Source of the DNA: Oenanthe sinensis
Taxonomy: Eukaryota; Streptophyta; Magnoliopsida; Apiales; Apiaceae
DNA length: 64,000 nt
Direction of reading: 5' to 3'
Assembly: GCA_028671895.1 (NCBI GenBank)
Contig: CM053804.1
Location: 2,981,001 to 3,045,000 of the forward strand
In this document: positions 46,052 to 58,400 of the stretch, piece after piece
How the letters are laid out: every line of letters starts with the position of its first letter
Numbering within the stretch: position 1 is the stretch's first letter
Made by a program: the position numbers and the translations under genes
Notes under the pieces: generated by a model
Databases searched by the model: none
Told to the model about the DNA's origin: nothing
Seen by the model: only the letters and a program-made list of their open reading frames with translations

Positions 46052-46813
46052 TGTTAGGGATATATTCATTTGATGATGTACAAAATACTAGAACAGGGTC
46101 TAGCTCAGTTTATCTGTAATAAGTCTTTCTAGTCTCTGAAATGTATAATCAGAGTCTAGATGGTCAACATTCATGTTACTTGTACTTAGAAGAATTTCTG
46201 TAGAAAGTGAAACCAGAGTCTGCATGAAGATCAGAGTCTGGAAGGTGATCAGAGTCTATAGACTATCAGAGTCTGTGATCTATCAGAGTCTACATGTGAT
46301 CAGAGTCTGAAGATCACCAGAGTCTGAAGATTTCAGACTCTATACAGTTGAGGATAAATTTGGAAGAAGATCACAGGAATGGAAAGTCTTCGAAGATCAA
46401 GATAAATATATTGCAGATATGTTATGGGAAAGAAAGAGAATTCTAGAAGGAAACTATCAACTAATAATTAGGAATTCTATTCCTATTGTAATTTATCTTT
46501 CTGTTATTAGTTGATAGGCAGCTCTCTATATAAACTCTATGTAACCTAATTGTAAAGGTGTGGAAGTCGAAACATAATTATCTGAGTGAAATTTTGTGAG
46601 AGCATAGAAATAGAGAGAGTTGTTGTGATAAACACAGAGAAGCTGCTAGGGTTTGTGTACACCCTAGGAGAGTTTTGTATTCACAAATCAATAATACAAA
46701 ACAGTACTTATTCATATTTTTGTGTTTGAGTTTGTTCTTAATTTGATTTTAAATCGGGCAGAAAAGACATACAAGTATTCAACCCCCCTTCTACTTGTAC
46801 GACTGGGAAAACA
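46052..46813 (+). mobile_element. Solo LTR of a third Copia family
   Basis: A 762-bp solo LTR starting TGTTAGGGATATATTC and ending GGGAAAACA. It is flanked by TTAAC on both sides (46047-46051 and 46814-46818), a perfect 5-bp target duplication. The ends and the AACCCCCCTTCTACTTGTAC block match the other two Copia LTRs. It arose by recombination between the two LTRs of an inserted element. Positions 46150-46325 hold eight copies of CAGAGTCT, mostly as ATCAGAGTCT. CTCTATATAAAC at about 46514 is a likely TATA box. Confidence 0.93.
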
Positions 46814-46908
46814 TTAACTAAAAAAAAATATGAGTGTCAATCTTTATTCTTTAGATAGCCGGTAGGAGAATCTATTACTATATATTAAGGCTCAACGTAA
46901 GGGCAAAA
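46814..46908. other. Short spacer after the solo LTR
   Basis: Contains TCTATTACTATATATTAAGG at 46871-46890, which resembles a plant Helitron 5' end, but no matching 3' hairpin with CTRR could be placed. Confidence 0.25.
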
Positions 46909-47660
46909 TTTACATTTCCATTGACCGTAAAATAACGATTATATCTTTCTATTTTGCATAATTATATATGTACCACAATTTAAAAAAGTTTGTTTAAAAA
47001 GGATAAGTATTGAAATAGTAACCTTATGTTAAATATTCATTGTTGTAACCATTTAATCTATTTCGATTTTTGTATATCTTTTAAAAACATTAATACACAA
47101 ACCATTAGTTTTTTTTATCATATATTAATTCTTCATATTATAAATACATCATATATAAATTATTTGTAAATATTTTTTTAATTTTTTTATTAGTACAAAT
47201 TAAATGAATTTTTGAAAAAATTATAACAGATTTAGATTTTAAATATGTTAAATATTTGAATAAAATATAAAATTGAGATATAGTTTGCCTTTTTATTAGC
47301 CGTGAAATGACAGTTATACACTTGTATTTTGCATAATTACGTATGTACTACAATTTAAAAAAATTTGTTAAAAAAGATAAAATCATGTCATCATTGGGTA
47401 TATAACCAGTAACCTTATGTTAAATAGTCATCATTGTAACCATTTAATCTACTTGAATTTTTATTTTTCTTTTAAAAGGCTTAATACACAAACCAACAGT
47501 TTTTTTTATCATATATTAATTTTTCATATTATAAATGCTTCATATATAAATTATTTGTTAATAATTTTTTATTAGTACAAATTAAATGAATTTCTGAAAA
47601 AGTTATAATAGATTTAGATTTTAAATATGTTAAATATTTGAATATAATATGGAATTGAGG
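46909..47660. repeat. Tandem duplication with 375-bp period
   Basis: The landmark TATTTTGCATAATTA recurs 375 bp apart (about 46950 and 47325). So do AGTAACCTTATGTTAAAT and TTTTATCATATATTAATT. The two units are about 90% alike by eye. Content is AT-rich and non-coding. Confidence 0.85.
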
Positions 47661-48020
47661 TATAGTTGCGATATTAACACTAAAATAATAATATTATATA
47701 AAATAATATGATTTCAATTTGTGTGTTTCATCGAAGGTTCATACAACTAGTTATAAGTACTGTTCAACGAGGTTTAATTCCACACATAATTATTACCGAT
47801 GTGGTCACCTTTTTTCCATCACTTACAACCAAAGAGTTTAGATTTGTAAGAAACCTTCACCCTTGTTTTCCAAGAATTGATAAATTAAAATCATGAAGAG
47901 ATCGAAAACTCAGCCCTCAACCTCCTTGTTTCGCGGCATCCGCTCTTAACTTATTCAAAAAATTTGCAATCTATTCGATGATCTACAAAATATTAGTCAT
48001 CATTTGCTCTAGCTCTATGA
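47661..48020. other. Intergenic DNA, nothing recognised
   Basis: A 62-codon ORF (47708-47896) starts with ISICVFHRRFIQL and resembles no family I know. I treat it as non-coding. Confidence 0.35.
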
Positions 48021-48024
48021 CAAA

Positions 48025-48430
48025 ATCAAAACGACAAAAGAAAAACACTCATAGCATACGTAAGCAAACTTTGGACCACATTTTTTATTAACACCTCTTT
48101 ATCACTACGTGCCGATAATTTACCATTCTCTTTTAAAAAACCCAATATAACAAATTTGTTTTTACCAACAGTGCTTGGAAGGCCCAAGTATGTGTTATTA
48201 ATATCAGTTTTTGGGATATTGAATATTGAACACACTTGTCCACGAACATCAATATCAATATTCTTGTTAAAGAAAACAGACGACTTATTACAGTTAATTT
48301 TTTGCTTAGAAGCTCCTTCAAAATTACGAAGGAGATCCAAAACTCTTTGTGCTACATAAAGAGTAGCTATCATCTGCGAACAACATATGTGATACATAAG
48401 TGAGAAGTAAGGGTGTAAGCATGTCAAACT
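48025..48430 (-). pseudogene. L1-type LINE fragment (after the RT core)
   Basis: The minus strand reads YHICCSQMIATLYVAQRVLD, then LLRNFEGASKQKINCNKSSV and NNTYLGLPSTVGKNKFVIL. It closes with EVLIKNVVQSLLTYAMSVFL. This is the segment after the YADD box of plant L1 reverse transcriptases. The ADD part near YHIC is altered, and a block between GFLKE and ARSDKEVL appears deleted. It belongs to a different copy or family from the LINE at 6781. Confidence 0.85.
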
Positions 48431-48570
48431 ATTTATGAGTTACTAAAATATTCGTATTCGATTTAATAGTAATCGAGCCGAGTTCAAGCTCGAGCCATTC
48501 AAATTTATTACCGAGTCGAGCTTGAGTTTCAAATTATTAAGCTCGTAAGGCTAACGAGCCTATTCGAGTT
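48431..48570. repeat. CGAGCTCGAGCC-type degenerate repeat
   Basis: AATCGAGCCGAGTTCAAGCT, then CGAGCCATTC, GAGTCGAGCTTGAG and AACGAGCCTATTCGAG show the repeating style of a hAT-like MITE that starts with AGGGTGTAAGC (48409). The other end is not visible. Confidence 0.45.
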
Positions 48571-49446
48571 TATATTAATTTTATTATTTATTATAATATT
48601 CATATATTCTTATATATATATATGTTAAATATTCATATATTCATAAAAATGAAATAAATTATGATAAATGGTTACTTAAAAATAAGAAATGAGATGATTC
48701 TCATATTGCTTTACATAAACACTAAGACACTATTAGAGTGTAAAATTGTGATAAATTTCTTCGATCTAACTTTAAAATCTAATTAAATATGTTTCTAAGG
48801 GATCGTTTGATTTGTGATGTGTAGGTATCAAGGGGATTTTGTCTGATTCCAAATCTTTACCTCGTGTTCGATCGAAAAATTTAAATTTTTCAGTACGATT
48901 GGATAGTTTAAATGATAAAAGGTTTATCATCTGTTGTCCGCGTCTTGTATTCGGTTCTTTCTCATTCCAAGAATTTATTAGAAAAAATGCTCATTTTTAA
49001 AGGTTATAAGCTTAATTTTTTTTTAAAATTCTAAAATTCATAAATAATGGTGATTTATTTTTCATATTAATTACTTATAATTTTTTATTAATTAAAAAAT
49101 TCATTACACCAATCAACCAAACACATATTATCAAGAATTTTTTTATATTAAATTTTTACATAATTTCTCAAACTCTATAAAAATTTAATATAAAAAAAAT
49201 TCATAACAAGAAATCATGAGTTCATGAAATACTTCCGGTATGAAATTGTTAACACGTGGCAGAATTCTACTAGTCATCGCACGCAAAAATTTAAAAAAGA
49301 GAAGCATTATAGGTGCAAAATTGAAGAACAAACTGTCTGTAAACAAAATAAATCTCAAATACAATGTACTAATTTTCACTTAACTCCAGATCTCAAATCT
49401 ACCTACACACATACATACAAACATTCTGTATCTATAGTTTTCTGTT
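48571..49446 (+). promoter_or_regulatory. Upstream region of SEC31
   Basis: AT-rich sequence without a gene. The leader of SEC31 should lie in the last few hundred bases. No TATA box is obvious. Confidence 0.35.
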
Positions 49447-52400
49447 ATGGCTCCAATTAAGGAGGTAAGTAGATCGGCGACGGTGGCGTTTTCGCCGGAC
49501 AAACCGTACTTCGCCGCCGGAACAATGGCCGGTGCGGTGGATATGTCGTTCAGTACATCGGCGAATCTTGACATTTTCAAGCTCGATTTTCAGTCCGACG
49601 ATCGTGAATTGCCGTTAGTCGCGGCATTGCCGAGTACGGAGCCGTTTAATCGGTTGTCTTGGGGGAAAAGTTTGATCGGAACCGATGAATTCTCGTTAGG
49701 TTTGATTTCTGGTGGTCTTAATGACGGTAATATTGGAATTTGGAATCCTGCTACTCTTATTAGGTACTCATCTTTTCATTGCCGCATTGTGAAATGAATT
49801 TTAGTTATTGGAATGTTAATTTGCAATCACGGTGATATCGTAATTAATATTTATATCGGAAATTTTAATTTGATTGCATTGTGAAATGAAATCAAGTTTT
49901 CAGAATGTTAATTTGATTGCATTGTGAAATGAAATTAAGTTATCGGAATGTTGATCGGTGATATTGGAAATCGGAATCCTGTTATACTGATCAGGGACTG
50001 ATCTTCTTGGTGTGTGTGTGTGTGTGATATTCTGTTATATATGTAATCTGAATCAAATTTACTACTACATTGTGACATGAAGTTAAGTAATCTAAATTCT
50101 AACTTGTAATGCTGATAATATCGGAATTTGAAATCCTCTTACACTGATTAGGTACTGATCTCCTTCATATGCGTGTGCGTGTGCACATGCAAAATTCTTG
50201 ATATGTATTGCATTATTTTATGTTTGGATTGACTGCATTGTCAAATGAAATTTTGAGTAATCGAGATGTTAAACTTTAAGGTACTGATCTCTTGTGTGTG
50301 TGTGTGTATCATGTTTGTATTTATAGTATTGTCTTGTTTTATATAACTTAATTGACTGTATTCTGAAATGAGATCGAGTAACATATGTGTTTGTGTGTAT
50401 ATATTGATTCTCTTATATTATATTTTTATTACTGACTGCAATGTGAGATGAAAATTAAGTAATAAACGAGTGTGTATATGTATTGTTTTTCTTGTCTTAT
50501 ATCTTTACTGACAGCATTGTGTTATGAAAGTAAGTAACTTTTGTGTTTTGTTTGTGTGTATGTGTTGATTCTCTTATTTTATGTTTTTATTGACTGCAAT
50601 TTGTAATAAAATTAAGTAATTAAGGTGTTGTCTTGTAATTTGCGCTGGATTAGTGTTTGATTCTGATTTACTGAATGTGTGAAAGACAGTGTTTCCAGTG
50701 ACAATTAGTGTTTGAACTGGAAAATGATATCGGAATTTCAGGTGGAACTAGCCTTGTATCTGGTTTGATTAGAAGGATTGTGTTTAGGTTTGGTTTGAGT
50801 ATGAAAGTTTTGTGCGCAACGAAACAATGAGAGCCATGTCTAATGCAGTTACTATTTTTTTACTAATAATGTTATCGTTTATGCCGAGTTGTAGAGCTAA
50901 ACTAGTTGTGGTTGATAATAATAATACTAGTGATGATTGTAATAATATCTATGTTGGTTGTAGAATGAAAGTGTAACCATTGATATAATATTACCAATAG
51001 GGGCAATTTTCATAAAATCTATGTTGTGTTGTAGAGAATGCGTACTTGCATTCTCTGATTATGAGCTGCTTAGAATGATCCGTATAACCTGAGATCTGAT
51101 TTTGAATGCTGCAGTTCTGAGCCAAATGAAGGTGCTCTTCTTCAACAGCTTTCGAGACATAAAGGACCTGTAAGCTTCTTTTTTCTCTACTCTGCATTAC
51201 CTATAATTATAATGGTGCACTGACACATGATGATAATATCACATTGTTTTTTCCTTAAATGTTTGTTGTTTATAACCTTATCAGGTTTGTGGTCTAGAAT
51301 TCAATTCTATTTCTCCAAACCTTCTTGCTTCTGGGGCGGATGAAGGTGAAATCTGTATTTGGGACATTACAAAACCTACTGAACCTACTCATTTTCCTCC
51401 TCTCAAGGTATGCCACATGTATCTTTTTTTTCCCCATTTACTTCTGATTTTATCGCTCATATACTTTGTGATATATGAATAAAAGTAACGTTTATGTTCA
51501 CTAACAAGATGTCTAGATTCAGTAATTATGTATGTATCATCATTAGTGGAGAGAATGCAGAGATTCGTTTTCTGCTATATTTTAAGAATATTTTTGTGAT
51601 TATTGTAAGTTATAATAACAGTTATTCTGCGCTTTCATCTGAAATTTCTTACCATAAGGTTCTTTTAGCAGTTTTTCTGTCTTCACTATCTAGATTCAAT
51701 GATTATGTATGCTGTAGTCAGTATTTAACCAAATAGAGTGGTCCTTTTAGCTATTTTTTACAAAAGTATTGTCCAAAATATTCTTTTATGTTGTTCTAAC
51801 ATTTATCCTTCTTCTTCATTTGATATCTACAATTATCACTAAAATGAGCCTCCACAGCTCCACTACCTAGAGAACTGGACACATGGTTCTACCTAGTGGA
51901 GGAACCAGAAAAGTACCGTAGCTCAATTTTTTTAATAGTAACATATTCGTAAGTCGTAACAATAATGAAAGTTTATAATATCAGAAAGTACACAAATTAT
52001 TTTTTTTATTATTGAAACTTGGGCTATTTTTGCTTAAAGAAGTAGTGGAAGATGAATTATGAAACTTCCCCCCCCCCCCCTAAATAGATTCATTATCCAG
52101 AAAAATAGCCTTCTCAACGTATATAAGAGACTAACATTTGGTCACTCGTTCCTTATTAATTATTTAATTTATTTTTCTAACTTCAAAGATGTAAATCTGG
52201 ATCATTATGTTATACGAAGTACTAAGTATTCAAGAAGGAATAATTAAAAAAAATTCAATATAGAGATTTGAATAACAAATTAATAATATCTAAATTAAAT
52301 AGTACGATATACATATTCATAATTATTAAACTGTACGATAATATTATATTTATAAAACTAATTATATATACTTTGTATTTCATTTACTTTTACAATGTCT

Positions 52401-55400
52401 GATATGATTTATTAAAAATACAGTAAATTACTTTTATAGAATCATGAAATTATTTTAATAATGTGTTTTACAATCATGCATGGCATGCAACCTGATCTAG
52501 TCGCTTACCACAACCACAATGGTTCTGTTTATGGTTTCAGTGACCAGATTTATTGATGATGTATGCTGTAGTCAGTTGTTAAGTGAACATAGCGATTTCT
52601 TTTTTGGCTATATTTGTTATTATTATAACAGATGTCACTTCATCTGGATTTGCTTAATCCCACCAATTGATTTTCTAAAATTGTATTTAAATAGATACCC
52701 CTGTTGATCTTCCCAGTTGCTAGTAGTTCTTTATAGATAATCCTTGAAACTGAGTTGTTACTTCACGGTTACAAGTAATCATCAAATGTTGTTTGGTTGG
52801 GGAGAATGGAATGGATGAAATTGAAGGCAAACAATAAAGGTTGGAGGGAAGATTAGGAAAAAAAAGAGTGGATGCAAATTTTTGTATGTTGAGAACTGTG
52901 AAGAAAATGAGTACGGTGGGGAATAGAGCATTCCTTTTCAAATTTGGGGTGGGGGGTGGGTGGGGGGTGGGTGGGTGTCTGAACTCTAGTTTGGGTGGTT
53001 AGGAATGGAATGGAGAAAAGGAATGAAAATTTTCAATATATACCCAAATCATAGTTCAAATTTTGTTCCATTCCCTCTATTTTCATTCATCCCAACCAAA
53101 CACAACATAACTGTATAGGTCACAACTCATGCAACAGAATCATATTATATTTTTAATACACACGAAGAGCACAAGACTAAATTAGTATGAGACAATTAGG
53201 TAGCACATGATTGTTATGAATATGGCGGGTTTGACAATAATATTATATTCTAGAGATTTTTTTCAAAAGAAAGAGAAAGAAAGAGAAAGATTTATTTTCT
53301 TTAACTTGTTCCCGAGTGATATTTTTAGAAGAAAAGGAAAAGAATCCTAAATAATTGGGAAGAATTTCCGTATATAATTTGTCCCAAAAATTCTCTCCAC
53401 TCTTGGAAAGATTCGAAGAGAAAAGAAAATAACAGATATTCTCTTCTTTTCTGTGCTTTCCTGAACTCGGAAACATAGCGTAACTGCTATCAATTGATAC
53501 TTATTCCAATAATATCTACATATTTTATGATTGTAAAAACAAAATTCTAAAGTTTAATTACAAGTAAACTAACTATACAGGCTCTTCATAGTTGGCTAGT
53601 CGGTTAAATTTTATAACCACTATACTTGAAATATCACCACCGGTTAGAGTATCAAGTGAAAATTAATAATGTAAGATGCTTTAGTTATGTTTTTCTGTTT
53701 CTTATGTTGATTTACAAGCTTCACTCTTGAATTTGTCACTATGCACCATCTCTCTACAGGGTAGTGGGTCTGCCACTCAGGGTGAAATCTCATTTTTATC
53801 ATGGAACAGCAAGGTTCAACATATTTTGGCATCTGCTTCATTTAATGGGACAACTGGTAAGAATTAGTTCTCAAACATTTTACACACACACACACACAAA
53901 TTTATATATAATGTTTTTGATTATAATATGAATGTATCTTTTTTTAGTGGTTTGGGACCTGAGGAAGCAGAAGCCAGTGATAAGGTAAAGTTGTATGTGC
54001 ATGATGCTGTGTTATATATATTTATAAACAATAGTACGATACAAAGAAAATTTGAACTTCTTAATGTAACTAAAATAAATTGTTCGGATGACAGCTTTTC
54101 AGATTCAGTTAAAAGGAGGTGCTCTGTTCTGCAGTGGAACCCTGATGTTGCCACACAGCTCATTCTTGCTTCAGATGATGACAGTTCACCTGCACTCAGG
54201 GTAATTCTGTGTATTTCTCCCTGATCTCCTTGCTCACTCTCCCCACTTGTATTCATATAAAAATGTCTCTGCATCAACTTTTGAGTCTATAACTAACAGG
54301 TTTGGGATATGCGGAATACAATGTCACCATTGAAAGAACTAGTGGGGCACACTAAAGGTATGCTTTAAATTTTTAAAGCTTAGTTTCCTTTTAATATTCG
54401 TGGTGCTAGGATTTATCACATTTTATATACCCTGTTTGTCCTTGTGCTTTCTAAACGTGCAAACATATTCATAGGGCTCATGTAGTCATGTTTAGTATTA
54501 TTTTCAAGATGTCCTTCAGTTCTATTGTTTGCATGTGCACGAAAATCTATTGAAAGACATCTCACCATGGACATAAATCTAAAAAAGTGTGCTGCAAGAT
54601 GGCAAAATCAAGATGTGGTTAAATTATTGGAGGGGTCTGGACCTGTCATTTCCCTCTTCTACTAGAATAAGTATATGTGAAATGAGTGAGAGGATATGAT
54701 TTATTTTCTTCTGAGAGTACACGTTATCTTTTCCATTATAAACATCAATGTTTTGTTGAAGTACGTTCTTTGCGTGAAGCATGCCCACTAGTATTACGGT
54801 AAAAGCAGTTTCTACCTAGATTGAGTGGAGAGAGAAAAGAGTTACTGCAATCCTACTTATAAATTAGCTCATATGTGACAACTTTACAGTGGTGAAGGGA
54901 GAGGACAGAAAATGTGAAATCCTAATTATTAATGTTCTGAGCTTTATGCTGTTCATGTTTCACTGTATGAGCTCAATGTTCCTGTAACTACATATTTACT
55001 TTTTTAGATAATCCTCTGCATAGCTAGCGCATTACATTCTTCTCTTCAACCTCTTGGATACATGGTCTTTTTTTGTTAATTTAACAGGTGTGGTTGCTAT
55101 GTCATGGTGTCCCAATGACAGCTCTTATTTGCTCACTTGTGCCAAAGATAATCGTACTATTTGTTGGGACATAGCATCCTCGGAGGTAGCTGAATGTTTT
55201 GGAGACACTTTAGTCAAAATCATAATATTTGGCTATGATTTTGTTTATATCCTGTTTCTCATCCTTATTTGATGCTCTTTTGAATCTGCTTTACTTTTTA
55301 AATTTGACAGATTGTCTCTGAATTACCTGCTGGAACCAACTGGAACTTTGATGTTCACTGGTATCCAAAAGTACCTGGGGTCATATCAGCATCTTCGTTT

Positions 55401-58400
55401 GATGGGAAAATTGGTATCTACAATATTGAGGTTTGTTTTCTGATACATCTGGACCACAACAAAGGATATCTACTTCCCCACATTAGTCAAAAGTCCCAAA
55501 ACGGAACCCTGATGCCACAGAAAAAGAGAGGTGGCAGTGAACCTTGTTGTCCACTCTCACATACCTTTCCATGTGATTTTATTTCAATATGCTTGGACAA
55601 AGTATTTATTTAGTAGTTTAAATAAAACAGATATTCAAAAATTCCACTTATCTCGAATGTTGAGCCATTCCGTACTTTTTGTTAATCTGGAAGTCTGATA
55701 TATCATATGGGTGAGTTTAGTATCTTATAGTTATTTTACAGATTGAACCTGCAAGTTTTCTTTGGTTATCATTTTATCATGTAGGGTTGTGGCCGAAACG
55801 GTGTTGAAGATGGTGATAGTCGTGCAGGTCAGCCCATGATATTTAGTTTTTATACCTTCCAGATTCCTTGTCCCGTATATTACTATCTGGATAATGCTCA
55901 AAGAGAGTTCCCTTTCAATTACAAAAGCAAATTTTGAAGGTTATATATACAAAACCTCAAGTTTTAAAATGATTTTTATTCTGGAAGTCAATAGGTTAAG
56001 TTGAAGTGTTTCTGTCTTACATCTTGATAGTTAAAGTACGAAATTGGTACCAAGTCTATTCGTACCATATTGCTTGGTAAATCCTGTAATCTTTTGAAAG
56101 GTGATGATGCAATTATCGAGGTTTTGCTGCTAGCTAGTATCTTTATAGAAGGATAATTTGATGCAAATTCTGTTCAACATAATGGAAACTTTACGGGGCA
56201 TCTGCTGAAATATTGTAATTGCTCCCTCCAGAATATATTTGAACTTGCGTCAGTTAAAATAAAACTGCAACCTTTGGGCTCAACCTGTTCATAACTTTAA
56301 TGCATATTCTGGCAGGTTTTAATTACTCTTTGATAGTCAGGAAAGGATATGCACACACAGACACACACATACTGTGCATTGCAGTACTAATATCTTCTTT
56401 AATTAAATCTCACTGTGCTTTAGGTGTAAAGCAAGATGTATGAAAAAATAGAATGTTCTGAAGCCAAGAAATTAAAAGCTAAGAGGATATACTAGGTTCA
56501 TGTTTTTAGAGAAAAGAATAATTTTTAAATGTCATGTAATTCATTCAAGCATGCCTAATCACTGCCTGAAAAGAGATGCAATTACAAGAATAATGTGAAA
56601 ATAAAGCCATGTTTGGGGTATGTACAACGTTTGTAGTATTTCTAATGGAAAAAAGGGTTATGTAATCTTATATTGTTGTCTAACTAAGGAATAGTCACTT
56701 TTCCCCTCCCAATGTTATATTGATGCATATTAGTTTCTTCTCTATTATTGGGCACAATGTTTCATATATTTGTTTGTCTTTATATATTGTACATGGATCA
56801 TTGTCATCTCATTAATGTGGGAACCCAATGCAGGTTCTTTAAGAGCCCCCAAATGGTATAAACGTAAAGTTGGAGTTTCTTTTGGTTTTGGGGGAAAGCT
56901 TGTCTCATGTAAATCTAAAGATGCTTTAAGTGAATCTTCAGAGGTAAATTCTATTGTTTTCTGTGCCTTGTAAGTTGTAACTAGGGCTGTCAAAAAAATT
57001 CGAAATATCCGATATCCATTCGAAATATCTGTATCCATATTCGAAATAAAGTGAATATTATTCGTATCCGAATCCGACAATTTCGGATACGAATATGGAT
57101 ATGAGCATATCCGTATTCGATAATATCCGAATCCAAATATATATATATATATATATATTATATAGAAAAATATATAATATAAATATATATTTTCTCATGT
57201 TCAATTTATAATATATGCATATATATTTATTTATTTTTTAAATAATATATTTTTAATAAGATATATATAATTATTATACATATATATCACATAAATTAAG
57301 TATTTTAAAAATAAAAAAATTTAATAAAAAATTATTATTCATATATTTTTAAAAAAACATAAAACTGAATTTGGATTCGGATATTATCCATCGAATTCGG
57401 ATTCGGATATATTTTTTCCGGATATTTCGGATTCGGATATGGATTCAGATTTTCGGATTCGGATATAGGCAGATCCGTATCCGAATTATTCGTTTAACAA
57501 CCCTACTTGTAACTTGCTTTCCTTAGAATTACCTTACTAGTAATTTCTCCAGGTTTTTGTGCATGATCTAGCTACTGAGAACAACTTGGCGGATAGCTCC
57601 TCTGAATTTGAGGCTGCAATGCAAAGTGGAGAGCGATCATCACTCAAACTTTTATGTGATAAAATGTCTCTAGAGTCTGAGTATGTTTATCTTCCAAACA
57701 ATCCATCCATATTTTATTACCAGTTAAAGCTTTGACATAACTGTATTTGATTATTCCTTTGAGCAGATTAGAGGATGAAAAGGAGACTTGGGGCTTCTTG
57801 AAGGTCATGTTTGAGGATAACGGAACAGCAAGGACAAAACTCCTTACGCACCTAGGTTTCAGTTTACCTACCGAGGCAAAAGATGCTGTGAAGGATAATC
57901 TCTCCCAGGATGTAAGTGCTCTTGGCATTGAAGGAAGAGAAGATAGAGGACAAATGGGGATTAAAGAAACAACCTCATATCCTTTTGATGGGGAAGATTT
58001 CTTTAACAATCTTCCAAGTCCGAAAGCTGATACGCCTGTTTCAACTTCTGACAACACCTTTAGTGCCCAAAGCTCCACTCCTAATGGGGAAGAGATACAG
58101 CAGCATTCTGATGAACAAGAAGAGACCGCTGATGTTTTATTTGATAATACTGTTCAACGTGCTTTGGTTGTTGGGGACTATGCAGGGGCTGTTGCTCAGT
58201 GCTTAAATGCCAACAGGATTGCAGACGCTCTTGTTATAGCACATGTTGGCGGTGCTTCTTTGTGGGAGAGTACACGTGATCAATACCTGAAAATGAGTCA
58301 TTCTCCTTACCTTAAGGCATGCTTAATTCTCCCCCTTTTATACGTGTTATGAATCTCTAGCTTGTTTTTCTCTATGTTTGATTGAATCTAGCTTTGTGCA

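Noticed and set aside
46150..46325. Array-like CAGAGTCT repeats as a CRISPR or satellite
   Set aside because: The spacing varies and the stretch lies inside a solo LTR with a clean target duplication.
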